45,742 nucleotides of DNA from Porogramme epimiltina (taxonomy: Eukaryota; Basidiomycota; Agaricomycetes; Polyporales; Polyporaceae). The DNA lies in the NCBI GenBank assembly GCA_900155495.1, contig FTLJ01001136.1:1-45742 (forward strand). Direction: 5' to 3'. This document shows, piece after piece, positions 1 through 12,087 of the stretch. The notes beneath the pieces were generated by a model. It was not told the DNA's origin, ran no database searches, and saw nothing but the letters and a program-made list of their open reading frames with translations. Both the position numbers and the translations under genes were made by a program. Each line of letters starts with the position of its first letter. Positions within the stretch are counted from its first letter, which is position 1.

Positions 1-179
1 AAGAGCCAGCTTAGTATGTCTCCTCATCGCACCCCCGCCCCCCTCTCGGTCCCCCCTCCGCCGCCCTCTCCAGCCTGGGCCCCGGTCGCGCTCCCTGCGC
101 CGATCCTCCCTTCCCCTTCCCCGCCCTTTCTCCCCTCTAGCGAGCCTTTCCTTCCCCTCTTTCTTCTCTCCTACCAACC
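1..179 (+). promoter_or_regulatory. Upstream leader of the GH16 gene
   Basis: This stretch before the first ATG at 180 is strongly pyrimidine-rich (long C and CT tracts), as is common just upstream of starts in basidiomycete genes. No TATA box is obvious. The open frame running through it from position 16 is low-complexity proline/serine and overlaps the real gene in another frame, so I do not treat it as coding. Confidence 0.4.
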
Positions 180-2755
180 ATGGCCTCCGCTAACCCCTTC
201 GACTCCCCCAATGATACCGTTCGCAGCTCGCAGGCCTCGACATCATCGAATTCTTCATTACGGGTCTCGCCCTCGGCGCGTGGCCTCCTCTCCACTAGCC
301 TCACATCCTACCCCTCAATACAGTACCGCTTTGCTGGCGCGACAAGCACTCGGTCGCTGTCCATCGCCTCAGACTCCCCATATCTGGGCCCCCCTCGTCC
401 GTTGTCTCTCGGCGAGGAGGTACGTCCCTCTGCGCTTTCTGCCGCCGATCGTGCGCGCTAACCTTGCTGGGCACAGTATCATCTTGCCCCAGACCCAGTA
501 CAATGGGGAACCCGTCTCATGCCGGAGGACAAAGAGGAAGACGATGACCTCCACAAGCCCGAGACGCTCGTCAACGGCAAACTTGTAGACACCACCGCAC
601 CACCGTCGACATGGAAAGACAATATCTCGTGGAGGGCTGTAGTGAACCTCGGCTCTCTAGTCCTGCTCGTTACAGGCATACTCATACTATTGTGAGTGTC
701 GCGTCCATCTCAGACACGTCGTCGACGCGTCGTACGCACTACGCTGCGCCGCGAGCGCGGCCCCGCAGGTTCAGGTACCATCTTGACATCATGGAGTTGT
801 TTTTTGCCACCCCCGTTTTCTGCCCTCTGCCTTCTGGAGGGGGGATACATTGAAGAAGCTCGGGTGACGGTTCTAGAGCGGGGGTTTTCCCGAGGGATCC
901 ACACGCACATGTCATAGCCCGCTAACCCGTCCCTTCTTAGCGCCGGCTATCCCATCATCACCGCCGTCACGACTGCGCCGTTGAGCAGATTGGGCGCGTT
1001 CAACCTGGGGGGCGTCAATGCTTCTGGTCAGGTACGTGGGTCCGCATGTGATCGTCTATCTTCACTTCTAACAGTTTCGTCGTCACTATGAATATCCAAA
1101 TGCACCCAAAATAACTAGGTACCAGACATTGCGGGGCACCGCGGGCTCATCGACGTAGACACCCCGACGGAGGCGCATACGAAGACGGGGTGGCGGGATG
1201 GGGAGCAGCTTGAGCTCGTATTCTCCGATGAGTTCAACGTGGATGGCCGGACGTTCTACCCTGGCGATGACCCATACTGGGAAGCCGTCGACCTCCATTA
1301 CTGGGCGACGAACAATCTGGAGTGGTACGACCCCGCCGCGATCACCACGGCGAATGGAAGTCTGGTCATCACACTATCACAGAAGGAGACTCATAACTTG
1401 AATTATCAGGGCGGTGAGTCTCGAATCTTTACGCGAAGATACCCCGGATCATGACTGATATCATGGCTCTCAGGCATGATGTCGTCTTGGAACAAGTTCT
1501 GCTTCACCGGAGGATACATCGAGGCGAGCGTCTCGCTTCCGGGCGTGAACAACATCCTTGGACTGTGGCCCGCCATTTGGACGATGGGTAACCTGGGCCG
1601 CGCTGGTTATGGCGCAACCCTAGATGGAATGGTACGCATTCGCCTAGAATACCCCCAAAGAAATGTTGCTCATCGTTATGACTTGTTTTGCACTATTAGT
1701 GGCCATACACGTACGACACATGCGACATAGGGACAGTTTCTAACCAGACTATAAACGGACAGCCTCAGGCAGCTACGGTTGACGGTGACCAGGGAAAGGG
1801 CGGCATTCTATCCTTTCTTCCAGGGCAGAGGCTCTCACGATGTACCTGCGATGGCGAGATTCATCCTGGGCCAAAACACTCGGACGGAACCTATGTCGGG
1901 CGGTCGGCCCCCGAGATTGATATGTTCGAGGCGCAGATTGACCAGAACACCTTGGTCGCGCAGGTCTCTCAGAGCGCGCAGTGGGCGGTGAGTGATGTGC
2001 ACCCACTAGTCTCTAACGAACTTGTTCACTGAGCGATTGGCTATGCTAGCCGTTCAACCACGCCTACGTCTGGCTGAACACCAGCGCGAACGAGATCATC
2101 CCCGACACCTCCATATCGTTCCAGAACACGTTCACGGGCAGTGCAACGCAGCAGGCCACATCTGTCGTGACCTCGACGGATCCGAACTGCTACGAGGACG
2201 AGACAGGGTGCTTCTCCATCTACGGCTTCGAGTACAAGCCTGGCTTCGAAGACGGGGTTAGTGTTCCGTTCCGTCTAAATTTATGACCAAGCTAACGCCG
2301 ACAACAACGGCAGTACATCACCTGGATCTCGAACAACAAGGTCTCGTGGACGTTGAACGGGCCAGGCATGGGGCCAGACTCGCTGGTGGAGATCCAAGAG
2401 CGGCCCGTCACAGGAGAGCCCATGGTCTGTCATTCGTCTTCGATGGAGAATAGGACTGCGCAATGCTGACGTCACGATGCTTCGTCCGCAGTACATCATC
2501 ATGAACTTGGGCATGTCCTATAACTTTGGTCCCGTCGACCTCGATCATCTGCCGTTCCCGGTGCACATGCGTGTGGACTACATTCGCGTGTACCAGCCGT
2601 CTGGCTCCATCAACATTGGCTGCGACCCGGCGAACTATCCCACCGCGGCGTATATCGAGCAATTCCAGGAGGCGTACACGAACCCGAACCTCACGACATG
2701 GGTCGACGACTTCAAGCAGACGATCCCGAAGAACTCATTCCTCGGCGAATGTTGA
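180..2755 (+). CDS. KRE6/SKN1-type GH16 beta-glucan synthesis-associated protein
   Basis: Spliced gene of nine exons with introns at about 420-476, 692-940, 1032-1118, 1414-1473, 1632-1699, 1988-2049, 2257-2313 and 2425-2491. The product is a type II membrane protein. It has a Ser/Pro-rich cytoplasmic N-terminus, the segment RLMPEDKEEDDDLHKPE, one hydrophobic span just before intron 2 (VVNLGSLVLLVTGILIL), then a lumenal GH16 domain. The catalytic motif EIDMFEAQ is present near 1912-1935, with GGYIEASVSLPG and LWPAIWTMG before it. Members of this family act in the ER/Golgi in synthesis of cell-wall beta-1,6-glucan. The ATG at 180 follows a pyrimidine-rich leader and its frame runs into the conserved region. 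The last donor (GTCTGT) is unusual but keeps the frame. The C-terminus ends FLGEC. Assignment is firm; the choice between KRE6 and SKN1 is not meaningful here. Confidence 0.9.
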
Positions 2756-4279
2756 GCGCACGCAAACCCCTGTAGATGGTCATCAGTTCTTTCATGGACC
2801 CTGCCCGCAACTGGCCCACAGCGTGACCTCTGCCACCCGGGGTCCCTGCCACATCCTACCCTTCCCCGCGCGCCACGCCCATACCTCCACCCTGCCGCCA
2901 TCTCCGTCGTCCGCCGCAACGTCCGCATGCACTGCTGCAATCTGCTCTGTCGCCGCTATTCGCGTTCTCGTAACTGCGCCCTGCCGCCTGCGCACGCTTA
3001 TTCCGTGCACGCGCGCCCCTCGCCCCATCCCCGCCCCCCCAATCTCGTCCCCGTCCTCGCACATTACGCCCCATCTCCGTGCAGGCCTCCCCGCTCGTCC
3101 CACTCCACACACCACGCCCCACAGCATTTTTTTACACTACTTCTCCCGCGCCGCGCTCTGGGGCTACCCTCGCGGCGTTTACAGCCCGGCGCGGTGCGAC
3201 TCCCTTGAGCCACACGCACACACCTGCCCCTCCTTCCTCATTGCTCCCATCTCATCTCATCTCATCGCATCCTCCCCACCGCCCGCCCTATTTCCGTCCC
3301 CCCTGCCGCTCGCGTTATTCGCGTTATTCGCGTTATTTGCGTTCTTCGCATCCGCATTTGGCCGCTCCCATGCGCCCCCCGTGCGCTCTCGCAGCCGAAG
3401 GGGGGGGGAGGTCAGGCGCATACGGACGGCGCTAGGCGCTACTTATAGCGCAACCCCCCCAACAATGCCTTTCGTGCTTCACGGACTCCCAGTCCGGCGC
3501 GGGGCTGGGTTCCGGGTGGGCCACGACTGCGGCGGACTCACATGGACATCGGACACCACAGACACTTGCTATGCATGCATGCATCACACACGGTTTTTGT
3601 TCGTAGACGCTCTGACGCGTAGTCAGCGATACCCGGTAGAACAACGCAGAGGCAGGGTGGGGTGGGATGGATGGATGCGGTCCTCGCCGCGCATGGCGCG
3701 TCGATGGAGGAGGGCGGGGTGGGGTCAAACCGCATTCGTGGTGATGGGCGCACACGCCGCTGTCGTGGCTGCTACCTGCGCACGGACGTGGCTTTCCCCG
3801 CGCGGCTGTATATAGTCGAACGCGTCGCTGGGCCGCCGACGTCCTGGCGGCGCGCGGACGGAGCGCGCGATGTAATATGTATCTAGTAGTTAATTATCTT
3901 TATTGCTCATCGTTCATGATCGCCCGCGCGGGGCCTGAGGGAGATAGACGTCGCGCGTTACGCGAGCGGGTCGGGCGTGGCTTTTGGCCGGGCGCGCCCC
4001 TGTTTTCTCGGTGGAATATTGCGTTGGATACAGCGCGATCGCAGCGACGGCGGGTCGAGAGGTATGTACGTACGGCCGTATGGCGTGCGGCGCAAGGTAC
4101 AATAGTACAAATAGACGGGCGCACTCGAAATGAACTTCCTCCACCGGATCTGTATACACGCGCGCACAGTGCGGATGACACGAGCGCCCCGAACCACCCA
4201 GGGCGCGTCTGCTCATCGCCGCCGCCGCCACGTACGTTCGAGCAGAACGCGGTCGCGCCTGGGCGCCGGAGCCGCACGC
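2756..4279. other. 1.5 kb convergent intergenic region
   Basis: It lies between the 3' ends of the GH16 gene (+) and PEX14 (-). It is very C/G-rich on the left and ends in GC-rich sequence. Long open frames exist, including one of 429 codons on the + strand, but they are low-complexity, begin inside the GH16 exon in another frame and show no domain or intron pattern. Short tandem repeats sit at 3248-3266 and 3312-3349. I see no supported gene. Confidence 0.5.
3312..3349. repeat. Short tandem repeat, 9-bp unit GCGTTATTC
   Basis: About four imperfect head-to-tail copies of a 9-bp unit (GCGTTATTC, with decay to GCGTTATTT and GCGTTCTTC). A CTCAT pentamer array lies nearby at 3248-3266. Simple-sequence DNA in intergenic space; no function is suggested. 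Confidence 0.75.
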
Positions 4280-5739
4280 TCAGGCCGCCGCCGCTGGCGG
4301 TGGTGGTGGCGGCGGCGGGGACAGGGGGGCGTCCGCGCTCGTGGCGCTCACGCGCGGGACGCGGGGCATGAACGAGCGGCGGTTGAGCACGAGGCCCTTG
4401 AGCGCGCGGATCTCGCGCCGGACGTCCTCTTCCTCGGGGGAGAGCGACGCCGCGCCGGGCGCGCGGAACGGCGTGGGCGTCCCGCCGCTGCCCCCGCCGT
4501 AAGGGAGCGCGTACGTCTGCGCGGCGATGTACCCGGTGAGGTCGGAGAGCGCTTGAAGCGCATGCTGGAACTTGGGCGCGGGTGGCGGCTGCGCGGGCCG
4601 GGGTGGGGGTAGGGCGGCGGAGAGGGAGGACAGGGAGGACAGGAGGGGAGGGGGAGGAGGTGCAGTGGGTGGTGTGTATGTCCAGGCAGTGTCCGAGGAG
4701 GGGGCGGGAGGCGTTGGTGGGTCTGAAGGCGCGAAAGGAGGTTCAGAGGGTGGATGTGCGGGAGGGGGAGGGGCAGGCTGGAACAGTGGATTAGTAGTAA
4801 GGGTTCGCCACAACGTCTCCTAGAACCAGAAGAGTTAAGGCGAAGGCGCGAGATATGTACATATCACGGTAAGGACTGACCTCGTATTCGCTACCCTCTT
4901 CAGCTACCCAAGGAAACTTGGCTTCGAGGAGGCGGAATAGCTCTGCGGATGTAGCCTTCTGTCCAGTTTTTGAGCAGTCTGCAATAGCGCAACGGAGTAA
5001 TGACTGGGGATGAATATCTTTGGCTCCGTCACTTGCTTCAGCCAGCTGTTCAAGTCCTGTGCATGTCGCGAACTTTTTCGGCTCCTGCAAAATCTGAGGT
5101 TGAGGGAGAACGGCGAACGTTGCGCGTTGGGCGGCCCTCAGGTCATCGAGGGAACGATGGAGGCTATCGAGAAGAGCGCTGCGCTGCGCACGAAGTGATA
5201 CACGTGCTTGGTATGATTGCGCAATCTTAGGGTAGAGGAAACGCTGTAGACGGAGGACTCAGCGATATTCCGTTGTGGATAGTTCCGGATGACGTACGAA
5301 GTAGGCCAATAGCAAAGCTGCGGAGCCGCCAGCCACCCAAGTAAACACCCGGAACACATTCAGAAGTAGGGGGAGTACTTTGGAGGGTGGAGGCTGAGGG
5401 TATGTCCTGGCCGGGACTGAAGGTGCTGGTGCTGGCTAGATGGTATGTCAACACTGAAGTATGAAGGAAGACTGCGGGGCGCACCACTTCGTACAACAGC
5501 CCTTCAATCTCCGCACCAGTCAGCCCCTTCTCCACCAAGAATCTCCGTTTTGAGGCGACATCTTCATGTTGCACTTGAGGTGAAGTCAGGAACGTCCGCG
5601 CCCGGTGTAAGAGTTCTGTCCGATCCGCCCCAATGACTGGTGAAGGCACAGTAGTTTGAGGAGGAGCTGGCCCTGAAGATGCTTCCGACGAGGATTCCTG
5701 CGGCGAAGGAGACTGCTCAGGAGGGCTGTCGTCTGCCAT
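4280..5739 (-). CDS. PEX14: Peroxin-14, peroxisomal docking protein
   Basis: Four exons on the minus strand: 5485-5739, 5298-5435, 4881-5243 and 4280-4819, giving about 431 residues with phases that agree. The N-terminal domain (about residues 35-85) matches Pex14: an RTELLHRARTFL helix, then KRRFLVEKGLTGAEI, the fold that binds PTS1 receptor Pex5. After a proline-rich linker comes a hydrophobic segment (FTWVAGGSAALLLAYF) followed by RFLYPKIAQSYQ and a heptad-like stretch. The C-terminal third is proline-rich, typical of the cytosolic tail. Pex14 is part of the docking complex on the peroxisomal membrane that receives cargo-loaded receptors. The gene is divergent from the M28 peptidase gene across 329 bp. 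The first intron donor (GTGCGC) is atypical; the other splice sites are canonical. Confidence 0.88.
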
Positions 5740-6068
5740 GACCGAGGTACAAGGCTAACAATGTCGTCCGTGCAAGTATTTGAAGCCCAAATGACGGGGT
5801 AAACATGGGGTAAGTAGCCGGAGCTGGTTAGCCGGACATCCCCGGCCGATAGGTCACATGCTCCTGTGAACTTGCAGGTGCGTCATTCGTGATCTGAAGC
5901 ACTCGACGGCCGTGGCGCGGGCCGAGCGATGCCGACGCGTGAGGGTTACTGCTATCGCCCTCGACTCAACGACCGCCTTCGTGTGCGAGGGTCCCAGGCT
6001 CCCATATAATCCCAATCGCACGCCCTCGCACGTCATCCTTCTTGCCCTCTTACCCCCTTCGTCTCGTC
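5740..6068. promoter_or_regulatory. Bidirectional promoter region, PEX14 / M28 peptidase
   Basis: A 329 bp gap between two divergent starts. A TATA-like element (CCATATAATCCC) at about 6001-6012 lies some 60 bp before the peptidase ATG at 6069. No clear TATA is seen on the PEX14 side. Confidence 0.45.
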
Positions 6069-9000
6069 ATGAAGGAACCTCTCGACATAGAGAGCTCCCC
6101 TTTACTACAAGATCACAAGGAGTCCGGAAATGAAGAAGCTGGCAAGAAGCAGGTGAAAAGCAAGCTTTGGCCGCCGTCCAGAGGCCTCACATTGGTGTTC
6201 TGCATATATGTTGTATATGCCGTGGTATATCGTGCCGTGTTCTTCTTCTCGACCTTCGAGACACCACGTGAAAAACCCTGGGCTCTTCGTGCGTTCTCTC
6301 GGAGACTTCAGTTGAGTGCTAAGGACGCCGAGGAACTTTTCCTGTACGTTGCATGCCTTAGACATTGGCTCGTGTACTTACTCTTGTCCTAAACGCGGAT
6401 ACAACTCCGTCTCTTCCACGCAGCTCGGTGCCCGACCCTGCTTCTGCGCTTGCTGCGTCTCGCCAGTACGCAACCCACCCCCACATCGCAGGAGGCATTG
6501 AGGACTTCACCGATGCCACGGTCATTCTCAAGCTCTTCCAAGACGAGTTCGGTATCTCTGCGCCCTCAGAGGTCCCTGTGTACCCCGCAGGCTCGCCTGA
6601 GTCGCGCTCGGCTGTCCTGGACATCAACAAACTCCGCAAGCCGACCGCCTGGATCGACAAGTACTACCCCGTCATGAACACGCCCCTCGACCGCGCGCTC
6701 TCGATTCTCGGAGACGACGGACAGCCGGAATGGGAGGCGGACCTGGTCGAGGATGGGGACCCTCGTGATCCCGAGGCCGCCAAGTACCGCGACGCCGTCC
6801 CCACTTTCCACGGGCTCAGTGCAGATGGCGAGGTCCAGGGCCAACTTGTGTACGTGAACTACGGACGCAAGGAGGATTACGATGCCATCATTGCTAGCGG
6901 TGGTGACCTTGAGGGCAAGATTGTTCTTGCGCGTTATGGCGCGGTCTTCCGTGGCCTGAAGGTCCGCACTGTTATGTTGCCGTATTCCTTTAACCTCGCA
7001 TCTCAACCGGCGTCGTGTAGATCAAGGGCGCGCAAGAACTCGGTGCTGCTGGCGTGCTCATCTACTCCGATCCTCGCGACGACGGCGCAGTCACAGTCTC
7101 CAACGGCTACGCGCCGTACCCCGAGGGCCCCGCACGCAACCCGACGTCGGTGCAGCGTGGTAGCGTACAGTTCATCTCGTTGTACCCCGGCGACCCGACA
7201 ACTCCCGGCCTCCCTGCCTACGAGAACGCCACGCGTACGGCGGGCGAGAACATCCCGAAGATTCCCAGCTTGCCCATCTCGTGGGCGAATGCGCAGGTCT
7301 TGCTGAAGGAGATCTCCGGGGCAACGCCTGAAGATGCCTTTGGAATGCTTGGAAAGCCAAGTGACAAGACGATCAAACTGGTCAACCATGGTATGTTCTC
7401 GCGTCTACGCTATGTGCTCGGATACTCACCGTTGTCGCTACACAAACCATAGTTAACACTAGAGTCATCCCTATCTGGAACGCCATGGCCGTCATTCCCG
7501 GCCATATCAAGAACGAGACTGTTATCGTCGGCTGCCACCGTGATGGTGAATATGAATATAATCATGCTGCGTTAGAGATGGGGTTCTGACGAAGCGACGA
7601 TCGAATAGCTTGGGTAATGGGAGCCGCAGATCCCACTTCGGGAACGGTTTCTATCCATGAGGTAGTACGTGGCTACGGAGCCCTGTTGAAGAGCGGTTGG
7701 AAGCCCCTCCGTAATGTCGTCTTCGCCAGCTGGGATGCAGAAGAGGTAGGTGCTCGTTACTGATGTCTGCAGCGATTTTGCTGAACGTATCACCTAGTAT
7801 GGCCTTGTTGGAAGCACGGAGTGGGCGGAGGATTTCCCCGAGTGGATTCGTGAAAACGTCGTTTCTTACATCAATCTGGGTATGCTCCCAAACTCTACAC
7901 GCCTGGAACTATTTGCACTCAATGATGCTCCATGTAGACGTTTCTGTCGTCGGGTCACAGTGGACAGCCGGCGGTTCTCCTTCGCTAGCCCATTTGATTA
8001 AGGGTGCGGCGCTGGATGTTCCCCATCCCAGTGACCCGGAGAGGACTCTATGGGATGCGCGCCAGGACGGTGGCCCGTTCCACGGTGGAATGGACACGGA
8101 CGTTATGGACGAGTTCATGGATCAACGCAAGAGTTTCGTGGAATCTGACCTCGACATTCCGCCCCTTGGCTCTGGCAGCGACTACACGCCGTTCCTGCAA
8201 TACCTCGGTGTGAGTAGCCCCGGCATCCATGCTGTTAATCATGCACTGAAAACGGACTGTAGGTTGCCAGTATGGACCAGGGCTTCTCCACTACTCTCAA
8301 CGATGCCCCGTACCACTATCACTCTATATACGATTCCCAGAGGTGGCAAGAGGTTTACGCAGATCCTGGATTTGTTCGCCACGTATGTGTTACGCATCGT
8401 TCCTCCTCGGTATAAACCTGACTCGTGACGACAGGTCGCTGTTGCGAAGCACCTTGGCCTCGTTACCCTCCGCCTGACAGACTCCATTATACTGCCTCTA
8501 AACACTACACACTACGCCTTCGAGCTTGACAGCTACCTTGACAAGTACATTGCCCCTTACCGCATCGAATCGGCGGACTTTACTCACGTACTTATCCTAG
8601 GGTCGAGGCTATTGGCGCTTCCCTCAGCATGAACGCCGATTTCACTGGTCTCCGCAGGTCTATCAGCCGCCTTCAAGCTGCCAGCGTGGCACTTGACGCC
8701 GAGAAGGTCGACGCCGAGCTCAAGTTCCGGGAGCTTCTCGACAAGCTTCCCGGCCGCAAGGCGCACGACAAGCGCGGTGTATGTGCGCACGGATACCTAC
8801 CTGGTTGGGTGAAGCGCATCCTGCGCAAGATTTTCAAACACGCCATCCCGGCGCCGATTCGTAAGTTCATCGCGGCCGCCCAGCGCGTCCAGCGCGCGAA
8901 CGCGAAGCTCGTCGCGTTTGAGCGTGGTTTCATCTCCGAGGAGGGCGTCAAGGACCGTGAGTGGTACAAGCACCTCGGCGTCGCCCCCGGAAAGTGGCTG

Positions 9001-9316
9001 GGTACGTGTTCCCCTGGTTTTTGCCTCTCGCTTCGGGATTTTCCAATTCGCGCGCCTCTCCGCGCCTTCCGCTGTCTGCTGTGGTTCGTGCGTAGTCGCG
9101 GAGCGCGTCCTCCTTTTCTTCCGCGCGGGGCTCCGCCTCCTGTCAGGAACTGTGAGCATGAGAGGGCTGATAGCGATGATTTCAGGTTACGGAGCGACCA
9201 CACTGCCGTCGATCACGGAGGCGCTCACGTTCGAGAAGAATGCCACGCTCGCGGAGCAGGAGGCAGCCCGCGTTGCGGCGCTTCTTGACAAGCTCTCTGA
9301 GACGATCAAGGTTTAA
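6069..9316 (+). CDS. M28 family membrane peptidase, glutamate carboxypeptidase II / Vps70-like (copy 1)
   Basis: Many short introns; the first is 6344-6423, another 6962-7020, and the last exon ends at 9316. The N-terminus (MKEPLDIESSPLLQDHK...) leads into one membrane span (LTLVFCIYVVYAVVYRAVFFF), so it is a type II protein. Then come a protease-associated domain (VNYGRKEDYD, GKIVLARYG, GVLIYSDPRDDG), the M28 zinc peptidase domain, and the C-terminal helical dimerisation domain ending ETIKV. All expected zinc and catalytic positions are visible: HRDGAWVMGAADP, WDAEEYG, INLD and the final YHYHS. In yeast, Vps70 acts in vacuolar sorting, and animal relatives cleave acidic peptides. The substrate here is unknown. 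A paralogue with the same layout lies at 41782-45181. Confidence 0.88.
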
Positions 9317-9852
9317 AGGCGTCCAATCTAGAGGAATTTTGTATGGATGGAAGGATTATTGTGTCAATATCCGTGGTCGATATGGTGTATATCTTCGTAG
9401 GCGGTCTCTAATAGATCCCCTATTTGCTCACTACGGTATCGCGTGCTTCCCAATCCCAGCCTCGGGATCTCCCAGCACTCCGGCCCGGGAACGCGCAAGG
9501 GAAAGATGACGTCACGCGACGGATCCGCGCGTCCCGTCTGCATCGCTGAGCGCGCGTCGGTTGCCTCTGGTCGGAGAGCCGCAACGTCGATGCTTCTCAC
9601 TACTCTCTAAATAAACATGCCAGCATCCCGATCCAGTTTCCAATCTATGGTGGCGCCCACGGACGACGGCTCGCCGATGAACCTCCCGTGAGGCCGTCGA
9701 CGAGGCGACTTGGACAACTGTTCCAACAGTGATGTCATCTGGCCTTCATGCGCTGGCATATATAAACCTAACAGCACTCCTCACCACCCTCAGCAAGACC
9801 GCCTTGCATCTCCACCATCTTATTCTCACCTTTCTAGCCCATTCACAGCTCA
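9317..9852. other. Intergenic region between M28 copy 1 and the FMN oxidase gene
   Basis: Holds the 3' flank of the peptidase gene, with an AATAAA-like hexamer near 9609, and the promoter of the next gene with a clear TATA element near 9768. No gene is supported. Confidence 0.5.
9768..9776 (+). promoter_or_regulatory. TATA box of the FMN oxidase gene
   Basis: TATATAAAC about 80 bp before the proposed ATG at 9853 on the same strand. Spacing fits a fungal core promoter with a short leader. Confidence 0.5.
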
Positions 9853-11660
9853 ATGGATCCCGAGAACAAGCCCAAGGGGCCCTCCCCCCATTACTCCCTC
9901 TACCAGCGCGAGATGTTCAAGCGGGGTGGAGAAACTGGGATCCGTTAGTATCATCGCCCACTTGGTCCTACTTTATCTTGTTGACTGTTGCAATCCAGTT
10001 CCCACCTTCTCCACTCACCCGGACGAGCTTCAAGAGTCGACCAAGAAGAAGCTAAATGATCGCGGATACTTTTATGCCAACTCGAACGCAGGCATGGGAT
10101 GGACCGATAGAGCCAATAGGTAGGCTTTTGCGCCACATTTCTTCCTGCGGTAGCTCATAAAAATCCTATACCTTCGCTAGAGAGGCCTTCTATAGATGGC
10201 GTATCATTCCCCGTGCCTGTGTTGACACCAACTCTAGGGACCTGACCAGTAAGTACTGCAACTCAAGTGAATCCCCCATTACTATTGTTCACTCTATGGC
10301 ACAGCGACTGTCTTTGGGCACAAGATCCCCGTTCCCATCATGTTCGCTCCTATCGGGATCAACAAGCTATATTCTCCTCTCGGAGAGCTCATTCCCGCTC
10401 GAGTTGCCGGGGAGCTGGGGATGCCGGTGAGTGCCACATTGAATAAAACGGTGTATAGTAACCGACTAGATATTGTTTCAGTATTGCCTGTCTACCGCTT
10501 CATCTCAGTCCATTGAGGATGTTGCTCGTGCGAATGATGAAGGTGCTTCTGAGAAGAACGAGAGTAATTCCGTGCATCAATACGACGGTTCGTATGCATC
10601 CTGCCCACTACGAGATTCTTGCTGACTGAAATTCTCACTCAATCAAGGCCCTAACGGTGGCAACGCCAAGAGTCCCCGCTTCTTCCAGCTTTACATGGGT
10701 CACGACGATGACGTTGTACGTCTTTTTAAGTTCCTGTTTGTTATATGACCTAATTGCGGGGCACTCGCCTGTGACCTTAGACTATCTCCCTCCTCGAACG
10801 CGCTTGGAACGCCGGATTCGATGCTCTTATGCTCACGACTGATACATGGCAGCTTGGTTGGCGCCCCACAGACATCAATATCGCTAACTACACGTGCGTA
10901 TTCCTCAAGTATTTATAGGAGCGACCTGGCTAAACAGCATATAGCTTCTACTACCCCGGAACTCCTGGAAACGAACTGGGCGAATCCGATCCCGTCTTCA
11001 CTACGAAGTATGCTGCGGACTTTGCCCAAGACAAGGGGAAGTGGATCGACCACAGCGTCTGGCACGGCAAGGCGCACACATGGGACAAGATCCGCTGGCT
11101 CGCGCGCGAATGGAAGCGCATTTCGAGCGGGCGCCCTTTCGTCATCAAAGGCATCCAGTGTGCAGCCGACGCACAGCTCGCCCTTGAGGCAGGTTGCGAA
11201 GGCATCGTCGTCACAAACCATGCGGGACGCCAGGTGGACGGCGCTGTCGGGAGCCTGGAAGTACTGCCTGAGATCGTCGAGGCCGTTGGGGACAGTGGGT
11301 TTTCCGCGATCTTGTACTCTGAATCTGTGGACTGACTGGCTCAACTCTGGGGGGGCCGTGCCGACAGAGATGACGATCATCTTCGACTCGGGCATCCGCA
11401 CTGGCTCGGACGTGTTCAAGGCCATCGCTCTCGGCGCCCACGTTGTCATGATCGGACGCCTTTTCGTGTGGGGCATGTCGCACGAGGGTATTCACGGCTG
11501 CCGCCACGTCATCAAGAGTCTCCTCGCGGACCTCGATATCCTCATGACGGTCGCAGGCTACCGTTCCATCACCCAAGATGTCTTTGGAAGGAAGGACGCG
11601 GTGTTGCGTTACTCTCCTAGTGGGGTGCCTCCTGCACCCGGCGAGCACGCAAGGCTGTAA
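9853..11660 (+). CDS. FMN-dependent 2-hydroxyacid dehydrogenase/oxidase (lactate 2-monooxygenase-like)
   Basis: Spliced gene beginning MDPENKPKGPSPHYSLYQRE, with exons 9853-9943, 9999-10119, 10181-10248 and several more to 11660. Family signatures in order: LPTFSTHPDELQ, the N-terminal barrel motif PIMFAPIGINKLYSPLGE, STASS, FFQLYMGHDDD, LLERAWNAGFDALMLTTD, FVIKGIQCAADAQLALEAGCEGIVVTNHAGRQ (quoted only as landmarks), then FDSGIRTGSDVFKAIALGAH and VMIGRLFVWG. These are the FMN-binding and active-site elements of the glycolate oxidase/lactate oxidase superfamily, which oxidise 2-hydroxyacids to 2-oxoacids. The active-site loop reads N-H-A-G-R-Q where H-G-G-R-Q is usual. The catalytic His and Arg are kept. 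The nearest neighbour to the right is an unknown gene on the other strand, so no pathway can be read from context. Confidence 0.85.
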
Positions 11661-12087
11661 GCTCTGGGAAGGACGTAGAATGTTGTAGATGAGACCGTGT
11701 CTTATAGGCGGGAATGATAGTAGCAAGAACGAGCACGTTACCTCTATACTCATGCAATGCAAATGCCACCGCTCTTTTGTGACACAAATCACAGCCATCA
11801 GAGTCCAGAGTTGGTACTAACATCCACTCTGCGAGGCTAGGAGAGTAAATTGAAAATGAAGTCATTTCTATCGAAGGTGGGGGAGAAACGAAGTAAGTGA
11901 TCAAGGTGACGTAGTGGGAGGAAAGAGGTGAGGGGGAACTAAATGCATTCTTATCTACCAGACTCATATCGAGTCAAGCAGAAACATTCAAAAACATACT
12001 ATCCTCTGATGCGCGAATGACGAGACGAGGAGAGCGGTAGGAAGGGCAACATAACGACGACAGGAAGCGTCGACACCGTGAAGGGCC
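11661..12087. other. Convergent intergenic region
   Basis: AT-richer sequence between the 3' ends of the FMN oxidase gene (+) and the coiled-coil/zinc-finger gene (-). Nothing coding is supported; open frames here are antisense shadows. Confidence 0.5.

Noticed and set aside
3248..3349. Short repeats as a CRISPR-like or centromeric array
   Set aside because: Units are 5-9 bp with no spacers and only a few copies, in a fungal intergenic region. This is ordinary simple-sequence DNA.
2526..3815. 429-codon + strand open frame
   Set aside because: It starts inside the last GH16 exon in another frame, is dominated by Ser/Pro/Arg/His low-complexity sequence from GC-rich DNA, and has no recognisable domain.
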